Shown: positions 8,543 through 17,484, counted from the first letter of the stretch. The stretch: 64,000 bases of DNA from Roseomonas sp. AR75 (GCF_005222815.1 NZ_STGB01000005.1:62001-126000), one strand, 5' to 3'. The notes: generated by a model from the sequence alone, not told the origin. Program-made: numbers and translations.

Positions 8543-8607
8543 GGTGTCGTTCTCCTCGCCCCGATGAATCGCAGGCCGGCGCGCCGGCGGCAAGGAGTGT
8601 TCCCATC

Positions 8608-9174
8608 ATGTCGGACCCGATCAGCGCCTTTCCCGTTCCCGACCTCGCCACGCTGCCCGAGGATGTCCGGGCGCGCATCGAGACGGTGCAGCAGAAATCG
8701 GGCTTCGTGCCGAACATCTTCCTGGCGCTGGCCTGGCGGCCGGAGGAGTTCCGCGCCTTCATGGCCTATCACGACGCGCTGATGAACAAGCGCGAGGGGC
8801 TGAGCGCGGCGGAGCGCGAGATGATCGTCGTCGCCATCTCCATCGCCAACCAGTGCCAGTATTGCGTGGTGGCGCATGGCGCGATCCTGCGCGTGCGGGC
8901 GAAGGATCCCGCGATCAGCGAACTCGTCGCCGCGAACTGGCGCAAGGCGCGGCTGCCGGCGCGGCAGCGGGCGATGCTGGACTACGCGACGAAAGTGGCC
9001 GCCACGTCGCACCTGGTCTCGGCTGCGGACCGGGACGCCGTGCTCGCGGCGGGCTTCACGCAGGACGAGCTGTGGGACATCGGCGCCATCGCCGCCTTCT
9101 TCTCGATGTCGAACCGGCTTGCCAATGCGATGGACCTGCAGCCGAATCGCGACTTCCAGGGGATCGGACGATGA
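8608..9174 (+). CDS. AhpD-like peroxidase-related enzyme (carboxymuconolactone decarboxylase fold)
   Basis: 188 residues with the CMD/AhpD helical fold. The redox motif is CQYCVVAHG, the CxxC plus downstream His proton relay of AhpD-type alkylhydroperoxidases. FVPNIFLALAWRP at the N terminus and FSMSNRLANAMDLQPN at the C terminus match the peroxidase-related subgroup. AGGAG lies about 10 bases before the ATG. Its last four bases overlap the start of the M20 hydrolase (ATGA), so the two are translationally coupled; the biochemical link between them is not known. Confidence 0.9.
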   Translation: MSDPISAFPVPDLATLPEDVRARIETVQQKSGFVPNIFLALAWRPEEFRAFMAYHDALMNKREGLSAAEREMIVVAISIANQCQYCVVAHGAILRVRAKDPAISELVAANWRKARLPARQRAMLDYATKVAATSHLVSAADRDAVLAAGFTQDELWDIGAIAAFFSMSNRLANAMDLQPNRDFQGIGR

Positions 9175-10415
9175 GCGGCACGAACCAGCGGATCGACGGG
9201 AAGCGCCTTTGGGACAGCCTGATGGCGATGGCGGAGATCGGCGCCACGCCGAAGGGCGGCGTGAAGCGGCTGACGCTGACCGAGGTGGACAAGGCGGGCC
9301 GCGAGCGATTTTCCGCGTGGTGCGAGGCGCTGGGCCTGACGGTGCGCGTGGACGCCATCGGCAACATGTTCGCCCGCCGCGAGGGGCGTGATCCGACGCG
9401 CAAGCCGGTGCTGTTCGGATCGCACCTCGACAGCCAGCCCAGCGGAGGAAAATTCGACGGCGCGCTCGGCGTGATCGCGGGGCTCGAGGTGATGCGCACG
9501 CTGAACGACCTCAACATCACGACGGAAGCGCCGCTGGAACTGGTGAACTGGACCGACGAGGAAGGCAGCCGCTTCGGCCATTCGCTGATGGGCAGCGGCG
9601 CCTGGGCCGGCGTCTATCCGCTGCCGAAGGTCTACGGCCTGCAGGACGTGGATGGCGTGACGGTGGAACAGGCGCTGACCGCCATCGGCTACAAGGGCGA
9701 GCACAAGGCCGAGCCCTTCCCCGCCGACGCCTATTTCGAGCTGCATATCGAGCAGGGCCCGATCCTGGAGAAGGAGGGCAAGCAGATCGGCGTCGTTACC
9801 GGCGCGCAGGCGCAGGTGTGGTGGGATGCCCGCATCGTGGGCCAGGACAGCCATGCCGGCACCACGCCGCCCTATGCGCGCAAGGACGCGCTGGTCGCCG
9901 CGGCGAAGGTGATCGCGCTGGTGGACCGGCGCATGCGCGAACGCGGTGACGATGGCCGCGGCACAGTCGGCTTCCTCAAGGTCGTGCCCAACAGCCGCAA
10001 CGTGATCCCCGGCGAAGTCCTGTTCAGCGTGGAGTTCCGCCACCCGGACACGGCGCAGATCGAGCATCTCGCGGCAAGCTTCCCGCCGGAGGCGATGGCG
10101 CTGGCGGAATCCACGGGCTGCCGCCTGGAGCTGACGGAGCTGTTCCGCTTCGCGGCCCAGCCCTTCGACGCGGATTGCGTCGCGCTGGTGCAGCAGGCCG
10201 CCGACCGGCTGGGCTTCCCCTCCCGCCGCATCGTCTCCGGCGCGGGCCACGATGCCGTCTATGTCGCGCGCAGCGTGCCGACCGCGATGATCTTCACGCC
10301 CTGCAAGGACGGACTCAGCCACAACGAGGCGGAGAGCATCCTGCCGGAAGAGGCCGAGGCCGGCTGCCAGGTGCTGTTCGAGGCGGTGGTCGCGCGCGCC
10401 AACCGCGCGGTGTGA
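9171..10415 (+). CDS. M20-family Zn-dependent amidase (N-carbamoyl-L-amino-acid hydrolase / beta-ureidopropionase type)
   Basis: 414 residues of the AmaB/HyuC/AllC group of dinuclear zinc hydrolases that cleave carbamoyl or ureido amides. Metal motifs visible are LFGSHLDSQPSGGKFDGALG, WTDEEGSRF, FELHIEQGPILE and SGAGHDAV; the dimerisation (lid) domain lies between. The substrate could be an N-carbamoyl amino acid, ureidopropionate or allantoate. The start overlaps the previous stop (ATGA). It is convergent with the P-type ATPase gene, with only 7 bases between stops. It could serve the ureide chemistry encoded at 44.8-64 kb, but lies 35 kb away. Confidence 0.9.
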   Translation: MSGTNQRIDGKRLWDSLMAMAEIGATPKGGVKRLTLTEVDKAGRERFSAWCEALGLTVRVDAIGNMFARREGRDPTRKPVLFGSHLDSQPSGGKFDGALGVIAGLEVMRTLNDLNITTEAPLELVNWTDEEGSRFGHSLMGSGAWAGVYPLPKVYGLQDVDGVTVEQALTAIGYKGEHKAEPFPADAYFELHIEQGPILEKEGKQIGVVTGAQAQVWWDARIVGQDSHAGTTPPYARKDALVAAAKVIALVDRRMRERGDDGRGTVGFLKVVPNSRNVIPGEVLFSVEFRHPDTAQIEHLAASFPPEAMALAESTGCRLELTELFRFAAQPFDADCVALVQQAADRLGFPSRRIVSGAGHDAVYVARSVPTAMIFTPCKDGLSHNEAESILPEEAEAGCQVLFEAVVARANRAV

Positions 10416-10422
10416 GGGGCGC

Positions 10423-13074
10423 TCAGCGCGCGGAAGCGCGCCGGATCGCCTTCTCCGCCTCGATCGCCAGCAGCAGCAGCAGCCCCGCGGCGCCGGCGAT
10501 CGCCAGGGTCGGCACATCGAGCGCGGCGGTGCCGAAAGCCGCCTGCAGCGGCGGCGCGTAGGTGAGCAGAAGCTGGGCCACGGCGACGATGCCGATGCCG
10601 ATCCAGATCGCCTGCGTGCCGCGGAAGCCTTCGGCCGAGAAGCCGCTGCGCAACGACTGCCGCACGGCGAAGAGATAGCCGATCTCCATCGCCACCACCG
10701 CGTTCACCACCAGCGTACTCGCCGCCTGCGGCGTCATTCCCGCGGCGAGCGCCCAGCGATCCAGCGCGAAGGCGATGCCGGCCATCAGCACCGAGACCAG
10801 CGCGACGCGCCACAGCAGCAGCCGGTCCAGCAGCGGCGCGCCGGGCGGGCGCGGCGGCTGCGCCATCACATCCTCCTCCGGGGGCTCGAACGCCAAGGTC
10901 AGGCCGAGCGCGACGGCGGTGACCATGTTGATCCAGAGGATCTGCACCGGCGCGATCGGCAAGGCGAGGCCGAGCAGCAGCGCGGCGATCACCACCAGCG
11001 CCTCCCCGCCATTGGTCGGCAGCGTCCAGGCGACGACCTTGCGGATGTTGGCGTAGACGGTGCGGCCTTCCCGGACCGCCGCGGCGATGGAGGCGAAGTT
11101 GTCGTCGGCAAGTACCACATGCGCCGCCTCCTTCGCGGCTTCCGTGCCCTTGCGGCCCATCGCCACGCCGACATCGGCGCGCTTCAACGCCGGCGCGTCG
11201 TTCACGCCGTCGCCGGTCATCGCCACCACCGCGCCGCCTTCCTGCAAGGCTGAGACCAGGCGCAGCTTCTGCTCGGGGCTGACACGCGCGAAGACATCGG
11301 TGGTGAAGGCGGCGCGGCGCAGCCCATCCGCATCCAGCGCGTCCATCTCCACCCCGGTCAGCGGCTCCGCCGTGTGGGCAAGGCCGAGCGCGGTGGCGAT
11401 GGCGCGCGCGGTGCCGGGATGGTCGCCGGTGATCATCGCCACCCGGATGCCGGCGGCGCGGCATTCGGCGACGGCGGCGATCGCCTCCGGCCGCGGCGGA
11501 TCGAGCAGCCCGACGAGGCCGAGCAGCGTGAGCCGCGGCAGCGTGGCGATGGCGAGATCGCCGGCCGTGCCGGGCCGCGCCTCGGCCAGCGCAAGCACCC
11601 GAAAACCCCGTACGGCGAGGTCATGCGCCGCCTTCTCCCACCGCGCGGGGTCGCCTTCGCAGCGCGGCAGCAATGCCTCGGGCGCGCCCTTCGCCGCCAG
11701 CAGCGGGCCGTCCTCGTCCTCATGCAGCGTCGCCATGAAGCGGTGCTGCGCGTCGAAGGGGATCGCATCATGCCGCGGCAGGTCGCCGGAGAGGCCGGCA
11801 CGCGCGGCGAGTGCGAGCAGCGCGCCCTCCATCGGGTCGCCCAGCACCTCCCAGGCGCCATCCGCGCGCTGCACCAGCGCCGCATCGTTGCAGAGCGCGC
11901 CGATACGGGCGAGCGCGGCGAGGTCCGCCAGGGCCTGCTCGCCCGGCGCGCCGCCATCCGGCGTCGTGATGCGCGCCGCCGGGCCGTAGCCCTCGCCGTC
12001 GACGCGCAGCGCGCCGGCTTGCGTGACGACGGCGCCGGCCACCATCTCGTTGCGGGTGAAGGTGCCGGTCTTGTCGGAGCAGATCGTGCCGACGGCGCCC
12101 AGCGTCTCCACCGCGGGCAGCCGCCGGATGATGGCGTTGCGCGCCGCCATGCGCCGCACGCCGACCGCGAGTGTCACGGTCAGCACCGCCGGCAGGCCTT
12201 CCGGAATCGCGGCGACGGCCAGCCCCACCACCGCCATGAAGGCTTCCGTCGCGTCGCGCCCGGTGGCGATGGCGAAGCCGAAGGCGGCGGCGGAGACCAG
12301 CAGGATCACCAGCGTCGCCCAGCGCGCGAAGCGGTCCATCTGGCGCAGCAGCGGCGTCTTCAGCGTCTCCACCGTGGCCAGCAGGGTGCTGACATGGCCG
12401 ATCTCGGTGGCCGCGCCGGTGCCGACCACGACGCCGCGCCCCTGCCCCGCCACGACGAGCGTGCCGGAGAACAGCATCGGCGCGCGCTCCGCCAGTGGCG
12501 CAGCCGCGGCGACGGGCGCGACCGCCTTGCTCGCCGGCACCGATTCGCCGGTGAGCATCGCCTCTTCCGCGCGTAGCGACCGCGCCTCAAGCAGGCGGAT
12601 GTCGGCCGGCACGCGGTCGCCGGGCTCGAGCAGCACGATGTCGCCAGGCACCAGCTCCGCCGCGTCCAGTGCCTGGCGCGTGCCGGCGCGCAGCACCGTG
12701 GCGCGCGGCGCGAGCAGGTCGCGGATGGCATCCAGCGCGGCTTCCGCCCGGCCCTCCTGCACGAAGCCGACGATCGCGTTCAGCACGACAACCGCCAGGA
12801 TGACCGCGGCATCCAGCCAATGGCCGAGCGCCGCGCTGATCGCGGCGGAGCCGAGCAGGACGTAGATCAGCAGGTTGCGGAACTGGTCGAGGAAGCGCGT
12901 CAGCGCGCCGCGGCGCGGCGGCTCCGGCAGCCGGTTCGGGCCATGCCGCGCGCGGCGCGCCGCGGCCTCGGCCTCGTCCAAGCCGAGCGCGCCCGTGCCG
13001 AGACGCGCCAGCGCCTCGGGCGCGGGGATCGCATGCCAGGGCGGCGGATCGGGCTGCGCCCGCCGTTCCGCCAT
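10423..13074 (-). CDS. Cation-transporting P-type ATPase (P2 type)
   Basis: 883 residues with the full P-type layout: N-terminal cation ATPase domain, two transmembrane segments, actuator loop with MLTGESVP, the PEGLPAVLTVTLA helix, the phosphorylation site DKTGTFT, the nucleotide-binding domain, hinge MTGDGVNDAPALK, and a C-terminal transmembrane bundle. The phosphorylation motif has Phe where most relatives have Leu (DKTGTLT). It resembles bacterial SERCA/PMCA-like pumps, so Ca2+, Mg2+ or Na+/K+ transport is possible. Its ATG follows immediately on the stop of the VIT1/CCC1 gene, so the two metal-transport genes are coupled. Confidence 0.93.
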   Translation of the reverse strand: MAERRAQPDPPPWHAIPAPEALARLGTGALGLDEAEAAARRARHGPNRLPEPPRRGALTRFLDQFRNLLIYVLLGSAAISAALGHWLDAAVILAVVVLNAIVGFVQEGRAEAALDAIRDLLAPRATVLRAGTRQALDAAELVPGDIVLLEPGDRVPADIRLLEARSLRAEEAMLTGESVPASKAVAPVAAAAPLAERAPMLFSGTLVVAGQGRGVVVGTGAATEIGHVSTLLATVETLKTPLLRQMDRFARWATLVILLVSAAAFGFAIATGRDATEAFMAVVGLAVAAIPEGLPAVLTVTLAVGVRRMAARNAIIRRLPAVETLGAVGTICSDKTGTFTRNEMVAGAVVTQAGALRVDGEGYGPAARITTPDGGAPGEQALADLAALARIGALCNDAALVQRADGAWEVLGDPMEGALLALAARAGLSGDLPRHDAIPFDAQHRFMATLHEDEDGPLLAAKGAPEALLPRCEGDPARWEKAAHDLAVRGFRVLALAEARPGTAGDLAIATLPRLTLLGLVGLLDPPRPEAIAAVAECRAAGIRVAMITGDHPGTARAIATALGLAHTAEPLTGVEMDALDADGLRRAAFTTDVFARVSPEQKLRLVSALQEGGAVVAMTGDGVNDAPALKRADVGVAMGRKGTEAAKEAAHVVLADDNFASIAAAVREGRTVYANIRKVVAWTLPTNGGEALVVIAALLLGLALPIAPVQILWINMVTAVALGLTLAFEPPEEDVMAQPPRPPGAPLLDRLLLWRVALVSVLMAGIAFALDRWALAAGMTPQAASTLVVNAVVAMEIGYLFAVRQSLRSGFSAEGFRGTQAIWIGIGIVAVAQLLLTYAPPLQAAFGTAALDVPTLAIAGAAGLLLLLAIEAEKAIRRASAR

Positions 13075-13824
13075 TCAGGGACCGAGGAGCGAGGCCGCGA
13101 GATAGGCCAGGACGGCCGCGGCGCCGCCGATGGCGAGGGATTGCAGCGCGACGCGCAGCGGCGGAAGGCCCCTGGCGCGCGCCTTGAGCCAGCCCAGGCC
13201 GAACAGCGCCGCGCCGGTCAGCGTGCAGGAGACGAGTAGCGCGGCCGACGGGCTGCCGAGCAGCATGTAGGGCAGCAGCGGCAGCAGCCCGCCCAGCGCG
13301 AAAGCGCCCCCGACGGTGGCGGCGGACTGGGCGGCGCGATGCGGATCGGGCTCGGTCAGGTCGAGCTCGAAGCGCATCATGAAGTCCACCCACTTCTTGC
13401 GGTCCGCGGCGATGGCGTCGACGGCCTGGCGCAGTACCTCCCCGCGCACGCCGTAGCGATGCAGGATCGCCGCGACCTCCCATTTCTCGCGGTCGGGATA
13501 GAGGCGGCTCTCCTCCTCCTCCCGCGCGCGTTCGGCGGCGTAGTGGCCGGCGTCGTTGCGGGCGCCGAGGTAGACGCCGAGGCCGAGCGCGACGCCGCCG
13601 GCGGCGGTCGCCGCCAGGCCGGCCTTCGCGATCAGCGGATTGGCGGCGGCGGCGCCGGCCAGCGCGGCAGCAAGCGCGAAGGGCACCACCATCCCCTCGG
13701 CGGCGCCGATGACGAGGTCGCGCAGAACGGGATTCTGCGCGAAGTGCTTCTCTTCATGGGGCGGGCCCGGCGGCATGGGCGGCAGGCCGTCGCGCGTCGG
13801 CTCGTCCAGGGTGGCGTCGGTCAT
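13075..13824 (-). CDS. VIT1/CCC1-family Fe2+/Mn2+ transporter
   Basis: 249 residues. Five hydrophobic segments in the CCC1/VIT arrangement: NPVLRDLVIGAAEGMVVPFALAA, then LGVYLGARNDAGHYAAERAREEEE at the metal-binding cytoplasmic stretch, and three segments in the C-terminal half. The acidic run EEEESRLYPDREKWEV is where VIT proteins bind transition metals. Members move Fe2+ or Mn2+ out of the cytoplasm. It is the first gene of a two-gene unit with the P-type ATPase; the stop and the next ATG are adjacent (no spacer). Confidence 0.88.
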   Translation of the reverse strand: MTDATLDEPTRDGLPPMPPGPPHEEKHFAQNPVLRDLVIGAAEGMVVPFALAAALAGAAAANPLIAKAGLAATAAGGVALGLGVYLGARNDAGHYAAERAREEEESRLYPDREKWEVAAILHRYGVRGEVLRQAVDAIAADRKKWVDFMMRFELDLTEPDPHRAAQSAATVGGAFALGGLLPLLPYMLLGSPSAALLVSCTLTGAALFGLGWLKARARGLPPLRVALQSLAIGGAAAVLAYLAASLLGP

Positions 13825-13834
13825 GGCGCGGAGA

Positions 13835-14091
13835 CTACGCGGAGGGTGCCGCCGCCGTCACGTCCGTGCGCGCGAAATCCTCGCCCTTGAAGAGCAGCGG
13901 CGCGCCGAGGCGCCGGGCGAGCGCGTAGGCGGCGCAATCAGCGAGGCTGATCTGCGCGGGATGCCCTCGGACACGCCCGCCTCGCGCGCGCTCTGCTCCA
14001 GGGCGCGCTGCACGGCGGTCGCGGGCGTGGTGCCCTGCGCGGCGGCCAGGCGCTGCGCCAGGCGCTCGGTCTCGGGGGGAAGGATCAGCAT
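13835..14091 (-). pseudogene. Remnant of a VapBC toxin-antitoxin pair (VapB head, VapC tail)
   Basis: The ATG at 14091 opens a VapB/PSK-type antitoxin N terminus (MLILPPETERLAQRLAAAQG, then TPATAVQRALEQSAREAG). At about 13965 that homology ends. In a different frame, bases 13963-13835 encode the C-terminal end of a PIN-domain VapC: HPAQISLADCAAYALARRLG, then APLLFKGEDFARTDV and a stop. The Asp of LADCAAYAL and the Asp of KGEDFARTD correspond to late PIN residues. The antitoxin C terminus and the first two thirds of the toxin, including the N-terminal catalytic Asp, are missing. The simplest reading is one internal deletion with a frame change, leaving an inactive locus. Confidence 0.72.
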
Positions 14092-14174
14092 GGCCCCGCC
14101 AATCCAGTGCGGCGCCGCCCGGCTCGCCACCGCCGCCGCCGGCCCGGAGGCGCACCGATCCGCCGGCCAGCGGG

Positions 14175-14203
14175 TTGTCCGGGGGGCGGGGCGCCTTTAT
14201 AGC
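14175..14203 (+). promoter_or_regulatory. Sigma-70-type promoter for the tkt-gap block
   Basis: TTGTCC (14175-14180) and TATAGC (14198-14203) are separated by 17 bases. Each hexamer matches four of six housekeeping consensus bases. Transcription would begin near 14210, giving a leader of about 20 bases before the TTG start of tkt. It is the only AT-rich patch in the divergent gap between the VapBC scar and tkt. Confidence 0.5.
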
Positions 14204-14227
14204 GGCCGCGCCGAGAGGATCGCCCAT

Positions 14228-16276
14228 TTGGCCACCACGGAACCCGATACCAAGCCGCGCGCCGAACCGACCGCGGCCCAGGCGCTGCAGGCCGCCCTTC
14301 TCGCCCGCCCGGCCAGCGAGGCGCGGCGCATGGCGGATGCCATCCGGGCGCTGGCCATCGACGCGGTGGAGCAGGCGAAGTCCGGACACCCGGGCATGCC
14401 CATGGGCATGGCGGATGCGGCCACGGTGCTGTTCACCCGCTTCCTGAAATACGACGCCGCCGATCCCCGCTGGCCCGACCGCGACCGCTTCGTGCTGAGC
14501 GCCGGCCATGGCTCCATGCTGCTCTACGCCCTGCTGCACCTGACCGGGCAGGCCGGCATGGGCGTGGATGAGTTGCGCAAGTTTCGCCAGTTGCACTCGC
14601 CGGCGGCCGGGCACCCCGAGTTCGGCGAGCATCCTGGCATCGAGACCACGACAGGCCCGCTCGGGCAGGGCATCGCCACCGCCGTCGGCATGGCACTGGC
14701 GGAGCGGCACCTGGCGGCGCGCTTCGGCAAGTCGCTGGTGGACCACCGCACCTGGGTGATCTGCTCCGACGGCGACCTGCAGGAAGGCATCAGCCACGAG
14801 GCTGCGTCGCTGGCCGGGCATCTCGGCCTCGATCGGCTCTGCGTGCTGTGGGACGACAATTCCATCTCGATCGACGGCGACACCGCGCTGTCCTTCACCG
14901 ACGACACGCTCAAGCGCTTCGCGGCCTATGGCTGGGCGACGCGCCGGGTGGACGGGCATGACCACGAGCAGGTGGCTTCCGCGCTGTCCTGGGCGATGCG
15001 CAACCGCAAGCCCACCATTATCGCCTGCAAGACGATCATCGGCTTCGGATCGCCGGCGAAGGCGGGCACGGCGGCGAGCCACGGCAGCCCGCTCGGCGCG
15101 GCCGAGGCCGCGGCGGCGAAATCCGCCCTCGGCTGGAACCACCCGCCCTTCGAAGTGCCGGAGGGGCTGAAGACCCGCTGGGAGGAAGCCGGGCGCCGCG
15201 GCGCCGGGGCGCGACGGTCCTGGCTCAAGCGCCTGGCCAAGCATCCGCAGCGCGAGGAGTTCGACCGCGCCGTCGCCGGCCGCCTGCCGGAAGGCTGGCA
15301 GGAGAAGCTTTCGGAACTGCGCGCCACGCAGGCCGCCGAGAAGCCCAAGCTCGCCACCCGCGTCGCCAGCCAGAAGGCGCTGGAGGCGCTGGTGCCGGCG
15401 GTGCAGGAGATGGTGGGCGGCTCGGCCGACCTCACGGGATCGAACAACACCAATGTGAAGGGCATCCCGGCGATCGCGCCGGGCAATTATGCCGGCCGCT
15501 TCGTCCATTACGGCGTGCGCGAGCACGGCATGGCCGCGGCCATGAACGGCATGGCGCTGCATGGCGGCATCATCCCCTATTCCGGCACCTTCCTGGTCTT
15601 CGCCGACTACATGCGCCCGGCGATCCGCCTGGCGGCGCTGATGCGCCAGCGGGTGATCCATGTGCTGACGCATGACAGCATCGGCCTCGGCGAGGACGGG
15701 CCGACGCACCAGCCGGTGGAGACGCTGGCCTCGCTGCGCGCCATCCCGAACCTCTTCGTGTTCCGCCCGGCCGACGCGCTGGAAACGGCGGAATGCTGGG
15801 AACTTGCCGTGAAGCGCAATGACGGCCCGAGCGTGCTGGCGCTATCGCGCCAGAACCTGCCGGCGCTGCGCTTCGAGGCGGGCGAGAACCGCGCGGCCCG
15901 GGGCGGCTACGTGCTGGCGGAGGCCTCCGGCCCACGCCGCGCGACGCTGATCGCCACCGGCTCGGAGGTGCATCTGGCCGTCGCGGCGCGCGAGGCGCTG
16001 GAGGCGGAGGGCATCCCGACCGCCGTGGTCTCCCTGCCCTGCTGGGAACTTTTCGCCCTGCAGGACGAAGGATACCGCGCGCAGGTGCTGGGCGATGCGC
16101 TGCGCGTGGGCATCGAGGCTGCCATTCCGATGGGCTGGGAGCGCTGGCTGGGCGCGGATGGCATCTTCATTGGGATGCAGGGCTTCGGCGCCAGCGCGCC
16201 GGCCGAGGCGCTGTTCCGCCATTTCGGCATCACCGCCGAGGCGGTCGTGGCTGCCGCGAAGAAGCGGCTTGGCTGA
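14228..16276 (+). CDS. tkt: Transketolase
   Basis: Thiamine-diphosphate enzyme of the pentose phosphate/Calvin-type pathways, transferring two-carbon ketol units. The chosen TTG start gives 682 residues. GAGAGGA lies 8 bases upstream, and the N-terminal phrase LQAALLARPASEARRMADAI is part of the conserved region, which argues against starting at the ATG at 14330. Motifs: KSGHPGMPMGMAD, FVLSAGHGSMLLYALLHL, the ThDP-binding CSDGDLQEGISHEA through WDDNSISIDG, EHGMAAAMNGMALHGG, and HDSIGLGEDGPTHQPVE. It is followed by gap after 26 bases and then by pgk, a central-carbon block. Confidence 0.95.
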   Translation: MATTEPDTKPRAEPTAAQALQAALLARPASEARRMADAIRALAIDAVEQAKSGHPGMPMGMADAATVLFTRFLKYDAADPRWPDRDRFVLSAGHGSMLLYALLHLTGQAGMGVDELRKFRQLHSPAAGHPEFGEHPGIETTTGPLGQGIATAVGMALAERHLAARFGKSLVDHRTWVICSDGDLQEGISHEAASLAGHLGLDRLCVLWDDNSISIDGDTALSFTDDTLKRFAAYGWATRRVDGHDHEQVASALSWAMRNRKPTIIACKTIIGFGSPAKAGTAASHGSPLGAAEAAAAKSALGWNHPPFEVPEGLKTRWEEAGRRGAGARRSWLKRLAKHPQREEFDRAVAGRLPEGWQEKLSELRATQAAEKPKLATRVASQKALEALVPAVQEMVGGSADLTGSNNTNVKGIPAIAPGNYAGRFVHYGVREHGMAAAMNGMALHGGIIPYSGTFLVFADYMRPAIRLAALMRQRVIHVLTHDSIGLGEDGPTHQPVETLASLRAIPNLFVFRPADALETAECWELAVKRNDGPSVLALSRQNLPALRFEAGENRAARGGYVLAEASGPRRATLIATGSEVHLAVAAREALEAEGIPTAVVSLPCWELFALQDEGYRAQVLGDALRVGIEAAIPMGWERWLGADGIFIGMQGFGASAPAEALFRHFGITAEAVVAAAKKRLG

Positions 16277-16302
16277 TCCTACCGGGGAAGGAACTGCAGA
16301 AG

Positions 16303-17319
16303 ATGGCCGTCAAGGTTTCGATCAACGGGTTCGGCCGCATCGGCCGCCTGGTGCTGCGCGCCGCCTGCGAGGCCGGGCGCGACGACCTGGAATTCGTCAC
16401 CATCAACGACCTCGGCAGCGTCGAGGCGAATGCGCACCTGTTCCGCTACGACAGCGTGCATGGCCGCTTCCCCGGCGAGGTGCTCGTCGAGGGCGACACC
16501 ATCACCATCCGCAACAAGGGCAAGACCTGGGGGCCCATCAAGATCACGGCCGAGCGCGACCCGACCAAGCTTCCGCTCAAGGGCGTGGACGTCGCGATGG
16601 AGTGCACGGGCATCTTCACGAGCAAGGAGAAGGCCTCCGCGCTGCTGACCGCCGGGGCGCGCAAGGTGGTGATCTCGGCGCCCGGCGACAATGCGGACGC
16701 GACCATCGTCTATGGCGTCAACGAGAAGACGCTGACCAAGGACATGACGGTCATCTCCAACGCGTCCTGCACCACCAACTGCCTGGCGCCGATCGCCAAG
16801 GTGCTGCACGACAATTTCGGCATCGCCCGCGGCTACATGGTGACGATCCACGCCTATACCGGCGACCAGAACACGGTCGACACGCTGCACAAGGACCTGC
16901 ACCGCGCGCGCGCGGCGGCGGTCAGCGCGATCCCGACCAGCACGGGCGCGGCGAAGGCGGTCGGGCTCGTGATGCCGGAGCTGAAGGGCAAGCTCGACGG
17001 CACGGCCATCCGCATCCCAACGCCGAATGTCTCGCTGGTGTCGCTGGACTTCGTGCCGGTGAAGGAAGGCGTGACGAAGGAGGCGGTGAACGCCGCGATG
17101 AAGGCGGCGTCCGAGGGGCCGATGAAGGGCATCCTGGGCTACAACACTGCGCCGCTGGTCAGCATCGACTTCAACCACGACCCGCACAGCAGCACCTTCG
17201 ACGCGACGCAGACCCAGGTGGTCGATGGCGGGCTGGTGCGGGTGCTGAGCTGGTACGACAATGAGTGGGGCTTCAGCAATCGGATGTCCGACACCGCCGC
17301 CCTGTTCGGGCGGCTTTGA
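16303..17319 (+). CDS. gap: Glyceraldehyde-3-phosphate dehydrogenase, type I
   Basis: Oxidises and phosphorylates glyceraldehyde 3-phosphate to 1,3-bisphosphoglycerate. 338 residues. NAD-binding GFGRIGR lies at 9-15, the catalytic cysteine is Cys156 in SNASCTTNC, and SWYDNEWGFSNRM is the C-terminal signature. It follows tkt closely. Its last codons and stop lie inside a 15-bp perfect inverted repeat (17277-17291/17320-17334), an unusual arrangement. The gene downstream is not pgk directly but an opposite-strand DUF6636 gene. Confidence 0.97.
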   Translation: MAVKVSINGFGRIGRLVLRAACEAGRDDLEFVTINDLGSVEANAHLFRYDSVHGRFPGEVLVEGDTITIRNKGKTWGPIKITAERDPTKLPLKGVDVAMECTGIFTSKEKASALLTAGARKVVISAPGDNADATIVYGVNEKTLTKDMTVISNASCTTNCLAPIAKVLHDNFGIARGYMVTIHAYTGDQNTVDTLHKDLHRARAAAVSAIPTSTGAAKAVGLVMPELKGKLDGTAIRIPTPNVSLVSLDFVPVKEGVTKEAVNAAMKAASEGPMKGILGYNTAPLVSIDFNHDPHSSTFDATQTQVVDGGLVRVLSWYDNEWGFSNRMSDTAALFGRL

Positions 17320-17334
17320 TCGGACATCCGATTG
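17277..17334 (+). terminator. Nested inverted repeat over the gap stop codon
   Basis: A perfect 15-bp repeat (CAATCGGATGTCCGA at 17277-17291 and its complement at 17320-17334) encloses a second perfect 7-bp hairpin, GCCGCCC TGTTC GGGCGGC (17296-17314), followed by TTT. The gap stop codon TGA (17317-17319) lies between the two structures. The inner hairpin with its short T run looks like a terminator; the outer arms would extend it or form a cruciform. The role is inferred from position and structure. Confidence 0.55.
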
Positions 17335-17484
17335 CCTGGTTCTTGGTGCCCTCAGACGCCGGGCGCGGCCTCCGGCCGCTTGGCTTCGCGCCACGCACCG
17401 TCGCGCTGACGGCATGGCAGGTCTGGGCGCGGGCCGCATTCGCGGCCTCGCCCGCCTTGCGGCGGGCGCCCGTTCAGGGCGCCT
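17335..17484 (-). repeat. Palindromic intergenic element, copy 2 (inverted)
   Basis: On the minus strand this stretch reads like the element before engB: AGGCGCCCTGAACGGG then CGCCCGCCGC at one end, and GCCAAGC, GGA-loop hairpin, CGCCCGGCG and TGAGGGCAC at the other. About 75 extra bases lie in the middle. Perfect stems occur at 17365-17370/17374-17379, 17432-17437/17442-17447, 17450-17456/17461-17467 and 17465-17470/17478-17483. The stem that is GCCGCC/GGCGGC in copy 1 is GCGGCC/GGCCGC here, a compensatory change. Confidence 0.65.

Noticed and set aside
8982..10517. 511-codon minus-strand frame opposite the M20 hydrolase
   Set aside because: Low-complexity Arg/Ala/Gln translation without recognisable domain; a shadow of a well-supported gene.
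14100..15709. Upstream extension of the VapC-remnant frame through tkt (624 codons in total)
   Set aside because: Only the last 42 codons resemble VapC; the rest is antisense to transketolase.
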